In this document: piece by piece, positions 24,555-32,543 of the stretch
Numbering within the stretch: position 1 is the stretch's first letter
Layout: every line of letters starts with the position of its first letter
Assembly (NCBI RefSeq): GCF_001687665.2
Contig: NZ_CP016543.2
Location: 372,001 to 436,000, forward strand
Origin: Planococcus donghaensis
Lineage (GTDB): Bacteria > Bacillota > Bacilli > Bacillales_A > Planococcaceae
Direction of reading: 5' to 3'
Length of the DNA: 64,000 nt
The notes under the pieces: model-generated
Told to the model about the DNA's origin: nothing
The model's database searches: none
What the model saw: only the letters and a program-made list of their open reading frames with translations
Program-made: the position numbers and the translations under genes

Positions 24555-27173
24555 ATGCATAGCATATTGAAATTTAAATGGCCGATTGCGATTGGTTTAG
24601 TTGTATTAACGGTGGCTTTATTCTTATTAGCACCTAACTTAACAGAGCAAGCAGAACAAGCAGGTTCATTTCAATTATCGGATGAAGCATCCTCGCAAAT
24701 TGCTTCACAACTATTAAGTGATGCAGATGCGGCTGATCAAACGATATCCCTTGTTATTCCGCTAGAAAGTAAAGTTACAGACGATATGCGTGAAACACTG
24801 GAGCAAATGGTGGCGGATATTGAAGCGCTAGGTGATCCGATTACGAGTGTGTTAAATCCTGCTGAAAGCAAAGAGCTCGAAGAACAACTAATTTCAGAAG
24901 ATCAACAAACCGTTTTGGTGCCAATTACGGTTGATGGCACGGATGAAGAAGTAAACGTTGTGGCGGATGAAATTAGAGAAGCCGTTATCCCTGAAGAATT
25001 GACGGCATATATAACAGGGGAAGCTATTATAAATAATGATGTGAATATTAGTGCGCAAGAAGGTTTGAAGCGTACAGAAATCATAACCGTTGTATTGATT
25101 TTCGGTTTGTTATTAGCGGTATTTCGTTCGATTGTGACACCGTTTATTCCTCTTGTGGCAGTTGGAATTACTTATTTATTAAGTCAATCGCTTGTAGCAT
25201 TTTTCATTGATTGGTTTGGCTTCCCAGTTTCAAACTATACGCAAATCTTCCTGGTAGCCATTTTGTTCGGTATTGGGACAGATTATTGTATTTTGTTATT
25301 AAGCCGCTATAAAGAAGAATTAGCAGCTGGACATGATGTCGAACAATCGATTGTTAACACGTACAAAACGGCGGGTAGAACGTTGTTGATTAGTGGAGCG
25401 GCTGTATTTGTCGGGTTCTTCGCCATCGGTTTTGCAGAATTCCCGATTTTCAAATCGGCTGTTGCGGTCGCAGTTGGAATATTCGTCCTGCTGATCGTGC
25501 TCTATACAATTGTTCCATTCTTTATGGCATTATTAAAAGAAAAACTATTTTGGCCAGCGAAAAAATCAGCTGCCCATAGAGACAGCAAGTTATGGATTTG
25601 GATGAGTAAGTTGTCGATCAATCGTCCATTGCTATCTATACTTGTTGTAGCTTTAATCACGGTGCCATTACTGTTTACGTATGATAATTCCTTGTCTTTT
25701 AACACAGTGGATGAAATTGGTTCAGAGTATGAATCTGTAAAAGGATTAAATGCGATTGAAGAAGGTTTTGGAAAAGGGGATTCCTTGCCGGTTCAAGTAA
25801 TTGTGAAATCGGATGAAACTTTGACTAGCCGAGAAACAGTTCCTTATTTTGAAGTGTTAAGTAGAGAAATTGAAAAAATGAAAGGTGTCGAAACGGTTCG
25901 GTCAATTACACGCCCAACAGGCGACATTATTAACGAACTTTATGTAGACGAACAGCTGGGACTATTAGCTGATGGACTTGGCGATGCACGTGATGGACTT
26001 GGTGAGGTACAAGCAGGGCTGGCAGAAGTTCAAACCAACTTAACGGCTATTAGCGAACAAGCTGGAAACTCTGCAGGGTTATCAGAAGCTGCTGAGGGGC
26101 TTGGTCAAATCAATCAACAACTGGGACAAGTCTCACAAGGACTTCAACAAACGGGGAATATTCCTCAAACAGTAGGTGCATTAACGCAAATCAGCGGTGG
26201 CTTGACTGAAATTCAACAAGGCTTAGCTGGAGCAGCGGGGCAAACAGCTGAACTAAGTGCGGGCTTAACGCGATTAGCAGAAGGTGTAGGCGCATCAAAC
26301 CAAGGGCTTGCTGAAATTGAATCCGGTTTAACGGAAGCTGTTGAGATGATGCAAGAAATGAGTGATAGCGAAGCGGTACGTGATACGGGATTATACATTC
26401 CAGAAGGAACATTAGAAAGTGAAGATTTTGAACAAGTAGTAGATCGTTATTCATTTGCAGATGGTACGGGAATGATGATGGAAGTAATTTTGTCAGAAGA
26501 TCCGTATTCTCCTGAAGCAATTGACGTTACTACTGAAATAAAGGAAACAGTAGAACGCACTAAAATAGGCACGCCATTAGAAGAAGTGGAATTTGCTTTT
26601 AGTGGAATTTCAAGTATTAACAGTGATTTACAAGATGTATCTTCTAATGACTTTTCAAATACAGTCATTATTATGTTGATTAGCTTATTCGTCATCTTAG
26701 CGATTTTATTCCGCTCATTAATCATGCCTTTGTATATGATTGGTTCGTTATTACTGACCTATTACACAGCGATTTCCATTGCGGAATTGATCTTTGTAAA
26801 CGGTCTTGGCTTTGATGGCATTAGTTGGGCAGTGCCATTTTTTGGTTTTGTCATGCTAGTAGCATTAGGTGTGGATTATTCGATTTTCTTGCTAGATCGT
26901 TTCCGTGAAGAATCCTTTAATGGAGTTACGGTTCGCGATGCAATGCGCACTTCGATGGCGAAAATGGGAACAGTCATCATTACAGCTGCCATCATCCTAG
27001 CAGGTACGTTCGGTGCTATGATGCCATCAGGTGTCTTGAGTCTCGTGCAAATTGCGACCATTGTTATTACCGGCTTACTGTTATACGGATTGATTGTGTT
27101 ACCACTATTAATCCCGGCAATTTCCGTATCCTTTGACCGCGGTGTTTGGTGGCCGTTTGGCAAAAAGAAATAA
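24555..27173 (+). CDS. MMPL/RND family efflux transporter (YdfJ-like)
   Basis: 872 residues. Two MMPL halves with six helices each: the first ends with GIGTDYCILLLSRYKEEL, the second with ALGVDYSIFLLDRFREE, both holding the conserved Gly-Asp-Tyr proton-relay motif. Large external loops follow helices 1 and 7. The second (about residues 470-600) holds GL-x-E-heptad repeats (LGEVQAGLAEVQ, LTEIQQGLAG) predicted as coiled coil, like the phage-infection/YhgE class. Operon partner of MarR; RBS GGAGTG. Confidence 0.88.
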   Translation: MHSILKFKWPIAIGLVVLTVALFLLAPNLTEQAEQAGSFQLSDEASSQIASQLLSDADAADQTISLVIPLESKVTDDMRETLEQMVADIEALGDPITSVLNPAESKELEEQLISEDQQTVLVPITVDGTDEEVNVVADEIREAVIPEELTAYITGEAIINNDVNISAQEGLKRTEIITVVLIFGLLLAVFRSIVTPFIPLVAVGITYLLSQSLVAFFIDWFGFPVSNYTQIFLVAILFGIGTDYCILLLSRYKEELAAGHDVEQSIVNTYKTAGRTLLISGAAVFVGFFAIGFAEFPIFKSAVAVAVGIFVLLIVLYTIVPFFMALLKEKLFWPAKKSAAHRDSKLWIWMSKLSINRPLLSILVVALITVPLLFTYDNSLSFNTVDEIGSEYESVKGLNAIEEGFGKGDSLPVQVIVKSDETLTSRETVPYFEVLSREIEKMKGVETVRSITRPTGDIINELYVDEQLGLLADGLGDARDGLGEVQAGLAEVQTNLTAISEQAGNSAGLSEAAEGLGQINQQLGQVSQGLQQTGNIPQTVGALTQISGGLTEIQQGLAGAAGQTAELSAGLTRLAEGVGASNQGLAEIESGLTEAVEMMQEMSDSEAVRDTGLYIPEGTLESEDFEQVVDRYSFADGTGMMMEVILSEDPYSPEAIDVTTEIKETVERTKIGTPLEEVEFAFSGISSINSDLQDVSSNDFSNTVIIMLISLFVILAILFRSLIMPLYMIGSLLLTYYTAISIAELIFVNGLGFDGISWAVPFFGFVMLVALGVDYSIFLLDRFREESFNGVTVRDAMRTSMAKMGTVIITAAIILAGTFGAMMPSGVLSLVQIATIVITGLLLYGLIVLPLLIPAISVSFDRGVWWPFGKKK

Positions 27174-27218
27174 GTGAGTGCTACAGAGAAATCTTATTGA
27201 GCAAAAAAGAACTTGAAG

Positions 27219-27246
27219 AAAAAGCTGCGTTCGCGCAGCTTTTTTC
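27219..27246 (+). terminator. Terminator of the MMPL gene
   Basis: AAAGCTGCG-TT-CGCGCAGCTTTTTT. Confidence 0.8.
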
Positions 27247-27297
27247 TATGGATGTGGGATTAGGCTAAGCGTGGTATACTGAGTGGTAATTAAAAAT

Positions 27298-27429
27298 GTG
27301 AAATGGGTGTACTTATATATTTCTGCGAGCTTTTGTGTATCGCTTGTGGTTTATGTCTTGGATTTTCCTAAGATTTTTGATGAACTAAATGAAATTATGG
27401 AAAGAGGTAATGAAATTGTTAACATTTGA
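27298..27429 (+). CDS. Possible 43-aa single-span membrane protein
   Basis: GTG start, reading MKWVYLYISASFCVSLV then a charged helical tail (DELNEIMERGNEIVNI). Hydrophobicity pattern is protein-like, and its end overlaps the start of the next gene in another frame, whose RBS (AAAGAGG) lies within it. Its own RBS is poor (GAGTGG 11 bases upstream), so this is tentative. Confidence 0.35.
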   Translation: MKWVYLYISASFCVSLVVYVLDFPKIFDELNEIMERGNEIVNI

Positions 27430-27868
27430 ACAAAAGCTTGAAATTATTGAGTCTTTTCCAGAGCTAACGAGAAAAGACGTATCGATGAAACGTGTAAACT
27501 TTCATTTTGAAGAAAGTTTGTATGACAAGAAAATTGTGGTCTATCATTTACATCCGACAGGTAACGGTTTTGTGTATGTTGGTAACTTACCACAATATGA
27601 GGTAGACAAAAAAGGCTTTGTAAACATTCGTGATTTCTCTGAAAAAGAATTACGTAGTGTTCTTGCAGATGCATTGGATTATTTGTCGTTAGAACCAGAA
27701 CCACCATACGATAAAACGTGGGTTAATCGCGACAATGAAAAATTGGACTTGGTTTATGAAGAGCCATTTTGGAATATCTACACAGGCAAAAACTTAGAAG
27801 AAAGCTTCGGAACGTTTGATAACGCTGAAGACTACTTGATCGACCAAGGCTTTAAAGAAAAGAAATAA
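27416..27868 (+). CDS. Hypothetical protein, about 150 aa
   Basis: Begins LTFEQKLEIIESFPEL. Soluble, with beta-rich middle (KRVNFHFEESLYDKKIVVYHL, GFVYVGNLPQY) and an acidic helical end. AAAGAGG at 27401-27407 best fits TTG 27416; ATG at 27410 is very close to it and 27389 lacks an RBS. The family looks like a conserved Planococcaceae/Bacillaceae protein, but I cannot name it. Confidence 0.6.
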   Translation: MLTFEQKLEIIESFPELTRKDVSMKRVNFHFEESLYDKKIVVYHLHPTGNGFVYVGNLPQYEVDKKGFVNIRDFSEKELRSVLADALDYLSLEPEPPYDKTWVNRDNEKLDLVYEEPFWNIYTGKNLEESFGTFDNAEDYLIDQGFKEKK

Positions 27869-27913
27869 CGAATCGTGAGCTGCTAAAAGTATGATTTTTG
27901 ATATGCGTATAGC

Positions 27914-27953
27914 AACCACAAAAAAGAAGCCTTTGGGCTTCTTTTTTGTGGTT
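27914..27953. terminator. Strong terminator
   Basis: AACCACAAAAAAGAAGCC / GGCTTCTTTTTTGTGGTT, arms of 18 bases. Confidence 0.88.
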
Positions 27954-28009
27954 AAAAGAGGAAAAAGATTTGGTTTTTCGGTATGCTTAGGGCAAGAGGA
28001 GTGAGGGGC

Positions 28010-29659
28010 ATGTTTAAAAAGGTGATCTTATATACCAATCAATTAGAAGACATGAAAGGTTTCTATGAATACCAATTAGGCTTCCGAATTGTTGAAGAAA
28101 ATGACACCAGTTTTACATTGTCGATGGGAGAGTCCCAATTGGTCTTCCGGGAATCCGAAAAGGCAGCTGTCTACCATTTCGCACTAAACATACCGGGAAA
28201 CCAATTTACTCTTGCAAAATCTTGGACCAGTGAACGTGTGACATTAAATCGGCAAGAAGGCATGGATGAAGTCTTCTACGCAAATTTTGATGCGGATGCG
28301 TTTTACTTTCAAGATCCAGCAGGAAATGTAGTAGAATTTATTGCACGTCGAAGCGTGGATCGTATGGGTAATTTTACGGTGGATTCTATTCTTAACATTA
28401 GTGAAGTGAGCATTACCACGCCCTATGTTGAAGAAGTTGGGGAATTAATCGAGGACATGGATATCCCAGTCCGAGGCAGTAAGGGGATAGAAGTCAATTC
28501 GCTAAACTTTCTTGGTCGCGGGCATGCTTTTATCATTTTGGTAGCACCAAAGCGAATTTGGTATTTTTCTAAGCAAAAAAGTGAAACTCATCCATTATCA
28601 ATCGAACTAACCGATGGTCGCCGAATTAACATATCAGCGGAAGGTCGCTTCCAACAAGAAAAGTCAGCTAATCCGATACTAGATAAGATGGAACAAACGA
28701 ATTTCTCGGGAGTTGCTTATTTAGCAGCAAAAGAACCATGGGCTATGGCAAGGGGATTTGCGGATCGTGCTAATGAGCGCCCGAATGCGATTGATACAAG
28801 ATTCGGTATTGGCTCTGGTAGCAAAGCTTTTACGGCTGTCGTTGTTTGTCAGTTGGTAGAAGAAGGTAAAATTAGTTTTGAAGATCAGTTATCACACTTA
28901 CTACCGAAGACATTTCCTCACTTTAACGTAACAATTCATCAGTTATTGACACATACATCGGGTATCCCAGATTATTTTGATGAACAGGTAATGGACGATT
29001 ACGAAGATTTATGGAAACAACGACCGATGTACAGAATGCAGACAGCTTCAGATTTTATCCCGTTATTTAAAGAGTTGCCGATGATGTTTAAACCTGGAGA
29101 AAGGTTTCACTATAATAATGCGGGATACATTGCCCTTGGATTAATTATTGAGAATGTAACAGGAAAAGAGTTTACGGATGTGGTAACAGCACGCATTTTT
29201 GAGCCTGCTGAGATGCGGAATTCCGGATATTTCAGCTTAGACCGCTTACCCGGTCAGACTGCATTTGGCTATATTGAAGAAGAGGGAATGTGGCGAACCA
29301 ATCAATACGCCATTCCTGTTCGTGGTGGAGCTGATCGTGGTGCTTATGTGACGGCAAGTGATATGGCGAACTTCTGGAATTGTTTGATGAATGGTACTTT
29401 ATTAACAAAAGATATGTTGCCAAAGATGCTCCAAGCTTCTGCTACTAGAAACAATAGTGATTACGGGTATGGAATATGGATTCAAACACAAGCAAATGGT
29501 GCTTTGAAATATCATATTATGGGCCATGAGCCAGGTGTGAGTTTTCATTCGGCTTTTTATGCGGCCGAGCACAATGTATTAACGGTTTTATCGAATAAAA
29601 GTGAAGGGGCCCACGAGCTCGCTATGACCCTTGAAGAATTGAAAATAGGTAAGGAGTGA
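28010..29659 (+). CDS. Fusion of VOC (glyoxalase-like) domains and a class C beta-lactamase-type serine hydrolase
   Basis: 549 residues. Residues 1-115 form a VOC module (YTNQLEDMKGFYEYQLGF, VYHFALNIP, FQDPAGNVVEFIAR); a weaker VOC-like stretch runs to about 215. From about 225 there is a serine beta-lactamase/PBP4-type domain: SxxK Ser269-Lys272 (IGSGSKAFTA), YxN Tyr368-Asn370 (HYNNAGYIALG) and an HxxG near 506 replacing KTG. No signal peptide, so likely a cytosolic esterase or peptidase. ATG at 28010 follows AGAGGAGTGAGGGG. Confidence 0.8.
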   Translation: MFKKVILYTNQLEDMKGFYEYQLGFRIVEENDTSFTLSMGESQLVFRESEKAAVYHFALNIPGNQFTLAKSWTSERVTLNRQEGMDEVFYANFDADAFYFQDPAGNVVEFIARRSVDRMGNFTVDSILNISEVSITTPYVEEVGELIEDMDIPVRGSKGIEVNSLNFLGRGHAFIILVAPKRIWYFSKQKSETHPLSIELTDGRRINISAEGRFQQEKSANPILDKMEQTNFSGVAYLAAKEPWAMARGFADRANERPNAIDTRFGIGSGSKAFTAVVVCQLVEEGKISFEDQLSHLLPKTFPHFNVTIHQLLTHTSGIPDYFDEQVMDDYEDLWKQRPMYRMQTASDFIPLFKELPMMFKPGERFHYNNAGYIALGLIIENVTGKEFTDVVTARIFEPAEMRNSGYFSLDRLPGQTAFGYIEEEGMWRTNQYAIPVRGGADRGAYVTASDMANFWNCLMNGTLLTKDMLPKMLQASATRNNSDYGYGIWIQTQANGALKYHIMGHEPGVSFHSAFYAAEHNVLTVLSNKSEGAHELAMTLEELKIGKE

Positions 29660-29663
29660 AAGT

Positions 29664-29762
29664 ATGACAGGGAAAAAACTAGCGATCGTGATTGTCATTA
29701 GCACTATTGTTGTATGTGCTTTGATTTTTGGGATTTTCCAATTGTATTTTACGTTGAATTAA
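29664..29762 (+). CDS. 32-aa single-span membrane peptide
   Basis: Reads MTGKKLAIVIVISTIVVCAL then FGIFQLYFTLN. AAGGAG at 29651-29656 overlaps the stop region of the VOC-hydrolase gene with correct spacing, so it is translated from the same mRNA. A strong terminator follows at once. One membrane helix fills almost the whole peptide. Function unknown. Confidence 0.6.
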   Translation: MTGKKLAIVIVISTIVVCALIFGIFQLYFTLN

Positions 29763-29765
29763 GAA

Positions 29766-29804
29766 AAAGCCAAGACCGAGGAAAAATTCCTCGGTCTTGG
29801 CTTT
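29766..29804. terminator. Terminator of the VOC-hydrolase operon
   Basis: AAAGCCAAGACCGAGG / CCTCGGTCTTGGCTTT. Confidence 0.85.
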
Positions 29805-29814
29805 AAAAAAGAAC

Positions 29815-29845
29815 AAAAAATGAGCTCTTCCGAAGAAGAGCTCAT
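29815..29845 (-). terminator. Terminator of the cold-shock gene
   Basis: ATGAGCTCTTC / GAAGAGCTCAT; minus-strand T run. Confidence 0.85.
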
Positions 29846-29863
29846 TGACAAGTTAGCTTTAGA

Positions 29864-30064
29864 TTAAGCTTTTTGTACGTTAGTAGCTTGAAGACCGCGT
29901 TGGCCTTGCTCGATATCAAACGTTACTTCTTGACCTTCGTCAAGTGATTTAAAGCCTTCGCTTTGGATTGCAGAGAAATGTACGAATACATCGTCGCCGC
30001 CTTCGCGTTCGATGAAGCCAAATCCTTTTTCTGAGTTAAACCATTTTACTTTACCTTGTTCCAT
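29864..30064 (-). CDS. csp: Cold-shock protein (CspB type)
   Basis: 66 residues with both RNA-binding motifs, KGFGFIE (RNP1) and VFVHFSAI (RNP2), starting [14 protein letters not shown]. An RNA chaperone. The start at 30064 follows GAGGAGG; in-frame codons upstream belong to the leader. The leader is about 110 bases from the predicted promoter, as is usual in csp genes, and holds a small hairpin. Confidence 0.96.
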   Translation of the reverse strand: MEQGKVKWFNSEKGFGFIEREGGDDVFVHFSAIQSEGFKSLDEGQEVTFDIEQGQRGLQATNVQKA

Positions 30065-30124
30065 GTGTATTTCCTCCTCGTATGCGTGAGCATACATTGT
30101 ATTACTATCCTTGCTCAAATCTTG

Positions 30125-30138
30125 CAGATGAACATCTG
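30125..30138 (-). other. Small hairpin in the csp leader
   Basis: CAGATG-AA-CATCTG within the 5' untranslated region. csp leaders often refold with temperature; a role here is inference. Confidence 0.4.
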
Positions 30139-30180
30139 ACACTTCGTAAAAAGTTATCCGAACAAAAATAATTCTTCCTT

Positions 30181-30209
30181 AGAATAACACGGGGATACAT
30201 ATATTGCAA
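30181..30209 (-). promoter_or_regulatory. Promoter of csp
   Basis: On the minus strand TTGCAA (30209-30204), 17-base spacer, TATTCT (30186-30181). Confidence 0.6.
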
Positions 30210-30301
30210 GTGAAAATGAAATATTCTTTTCGATAGAGGTTAAATCGAACGTGTATGATAGAGAAAAAACCATACACCAAGGAGAGAAAGGGAGAAGAGC
30301 T

Positions 30302-30841
30302 ATGAACAGAATTATGGTGCTTGGAGTGTCCGCGGGTGTTGGTAAGTCAAGCTTTGCAAGAAAGCTATCCGAGCAAACAGCTATCCCGGTTTATCATTTA
30401 GATGCGTATTTTTGGAAGCCGGGTTGGGTGGAAAGCAGTGAGAAAGAATTTAGTACTAAACAGCGAAAGCTTGTTGAGAAAGAGCATTGGATTATTGAAG
30501 GGAATTATTCGAGTACATACGATATTCGTCAAAAACGGGCAGATACCATCATTTACTTAGAGCTTCCTTTAATCGTTTGTTTGTATCGTGTAGTAAAGCG
30601 GCGAATCATGTATCACGGAACAACCCGTCCGGATCTTGGAGTTGGATGTCCAGAAAAATTAGATAAAGGATTTTTAACGTTTATTGTTTCTACATATAGC
30701 GAAAGAAAAATAAAGATGAGAAAAAGAATGGAACAGTTTAAAAAAGAAAATCCGAACAACAACGTTATTTTTTTGCGTAATCGAAAAGAAATCGAACAAT
30801 TTTTTAGTGAACTACAAGTAAGAAATGATCTTTACTCATAA
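30302..30841 (+). CDS. P-loop kinase-like protein (FlaR / topology-modulation family)
   Basis: 179 residues. Walker A GVSAGVGKSSFARKL at the N terminus, then HLDAYFWKPGW, WIIEGNYSSTYD and DTIIYLELP, the pattern of the small AAA/adenylate-kinase-like proteins annotated as DNA topology modulation protein FlaR. The phosphoryl acceptor is unknown. ATG at 30302 follows GGGAGAAG; an earlier in-frame start at 30251 lacks an RBS. Confidence 0.75.
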   Translation: MNRIMVLGVSAGVGKSSFARKLSEQTAIPVYHLDAYFWKPGWVESSEKEFSTKQRKLVEKEHWIIEGNYSSTYDIRQKRADTIIYLELPLIVCLYRVVKRRIMYHGTTRPDLGVGCPEKLDKGFLTFIVSTYSERKIKMRKRMEQFKKENPNNNVIFLRNRKEIEQFFSELQVRNDLYS

Positions 30842-30939
30842 ATGTTTTTTAATTAATGAGTTAATTTAAAAAACTTACAGACGTTCATAGATGGAAGTGG
30901 TATTCTAAAACTACATAAAAAGACAGGGGAGAATGAGCG

Positions 30940-31653
30940 ATGAAGTTGCTGTATGAAGGCACGATTACCAATCAAGTGCTTCATAAAAAGCTACCTTTTT
31001 CTATGAAGCGCTTGTATTTAGAAGATTTACCTACAATTGAACAAGTTCAAGCGAAAGTAATGGAGTCTATTACCGAAAAAAATTCCCTACAGGCTTTAAC
31101 AACAGAAGAATTCTTGTTTATCTTAAACGAACGCGGACTTATGGTGGGAGCTTATGTTGAAGGAGAGTTGATTGGTTTTAGAGCATTGTTAATTCCTGAT
31201 ATTAATGAAGAACATTTAGGGTGGGATATCGGACTTCCACTAGAAGAGCTGGACAAAGTGATTTATCAAGAAATTTCAGTAGTACTTCCTGAATACCGGG
31301 GAAATCGTCTGCAACAGAAGTTGGCCGAAGTCATCATGAAAGAATTGCCCAAACTTGAAGTGAAGTTCCGTTATATTTGCTGTACAGTTGCGCCGATGAA
31401 TATTCCGAGTTTAAAAGATAAGTTTACCCAGTCAATGTACATTGCCGCTTTAAAAGAAAAGTATGAAGGGTTGAAACGTTATATTCTGGTAAAAGATTTG
31501 GAAAAAACAGATGTACATTATCGTGAACACGTAACAGTTAAATTGGATGATTTAAAAAAACAAAAACAATTGCTGAGTGAAGGATATGTAGGAATTGGCT
31601 TCCAACTAGTACATGGTTTCCATGAGCTTCAATTTGCAAAACCCGTTCTGTAA
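30940..31653 (+). CDS. GNAT-like acetyltransferase
   Basis: 237 residues. The central ISVVLPEYRGNRLQQKLAEVIM is a GNAT motif A (V-x-P-x-x-R-G-x-x-x-Q), preceded by a VGAYVEGELIGFRALLI strand pair. N- and C-terminal parts are less typical. RBS GGGGAGAATGAG. Acceptor unknown. Ends in a hairpin terminator. Confidence 0.7.
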   Translation: MKLLYEGTITNQVLHKKLPFSMKRLYLEDLPTIEQVQAKVMESITEKNSLQALTTEEFLFILNERGLMVGAYVEGELIGFRALLIPDINEEHLGWDIGLPLEELDKVIYQEISVVLPEYRGNRLQQKLAEVIMKELPKLEVKFRYICCTVAPMNIPSLKDKFTQSMYIAALKEKYEGLKRYILVKDLEKTDVHYREHVTVKLDDLKKQKQLLSEGYVGIGFQLVHGFHELQFAKPVL

Positions 31654-31671
31654 AAAGAATGGGTTTTTTTA
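31638..31671 (+). terminator. Terminator
   Basis: AAACCCGTTCT / AGAATGGGTTT (one G-U pair), seven T; the left arm is in the last codons of the GNAT-like gene. Confidence 0.8.
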
Positions 31672-31761
31672 ATGGATTTTTAGAATTCTGAAACTTCTTC
31701 GGCAGTTTAGCGTATTACTAAGTGAGATGGAAAGTATTTTACTAGGATGGGAGGTTTTGGA

Positions 31762-32313
31762 ATGGGTGCATTTGGACTTCCGATGGAACAGCTCTATATG
31801 TATGTATTGCTAGCAGCAGGAGCGTTAACAGTTCTATGTGTCTTTTTCGGAGAAAGTGCAGATTTTGAACATGCTTGGCCACTATTCAACCCAATTGTCC
31901 TCCTAGCTTTTGTGACATTCGGATCTGCGATTGGTTTCTTATTGGAAACAGCGGCAGAGTTTACCGAATGGTCAGTTTTGGGAATTTCAGTATTGGCAGC
32001 TGGTTTTTTAGATCTTTTACTTTATTTTTTAATTTTATTGCCAGTGTCTACTGCCAAAAATACTCGTTCAGTAGAACCTTTGTCTGGACAAGTAGCTGAG
32101 GTTAGCGTTCCAATTCCTGAAGATGGATATGGAGAAGTACTAATCGAAACCTATTCAGGAGTAATTTCAAAGCAAGCAACGGGTTACAATAATGAGGCGA
32201 TTGATCGAGACGAAAAAGTATTGATCGTTGAAGTGAACGAAGGGACTTTATATGTACAGGTCTATGCTTTGGTAGACCTTAGTGAAAAAACAAAATGGGC
32301 AACCCGGATTTGA
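31762..32313 (+). CDS. NfeD-like membrane protein (YuaF type)
   Basis: 183 residues. Three hydrophobic helices (about 10-30, 45-68, 74-96), then a soluble OB-fold domain with LSGQVAEVSVPIPEDGYGEVLI and ALVDL. This is the short NfeD class represented by B. subtilis YuaF, which works beside flotillin FloT in membrane microdomains. No flotillin gene is next to it here. ATG at 31762 is favoured by GGGAGG (31749-31754); 31747 is also possible. Confidence 0.75.
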   Translation: MGAFGLPMEQLYMYVLLAAGALTVLCVFFGESADFEHAWPLFNPIVLLAFVTFGSAIGFLLETAAEFTEWSVLGISVLAAGFLDLLLYFLILLPVSTAKNTRSVEPLSGQVAEVSVPIPEDGYGEVLIETYSGVISKQATGYNNEAIDRDEKVLIVEVNEGTLYVQVYALVDLSEKTKWATRI

Positions 32314-32361
32314 GAAGAAAAAGAACGACTAGTTAAAAGCTGAATAAACAAAAAGAACTTG

Positions 32362-32397
32362 AAACCTACACTTAATCATTTTTAGTGTAGGTTTTTA
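32362..32397 (+). terminator. Terminator of the NfeD-like gene
   Basis: AAACCTACACT / AGTGTAGGTTTTT. Confidence 0.82.
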
Positions 32398-32543
32398 AAT
32401 TAATAAAAATGCAGAAAAGAGCATCATATCAGAAAGATTGGTTTAAAAGTGTTTCCGCAAGCATGGGGAAATGATAGAATAATGATACACGTTCCTGTGA
32501 AACCATAGGTATTTGACACAATTTTTCCCTAAGGAGCCTTTTA

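Noticed and set aside
30065..30142. Longer cold-shock protein with 26 extra residues
   Set aside because: The extra codons lie in the leader; a strong RBS precedes the standard start at 30064.
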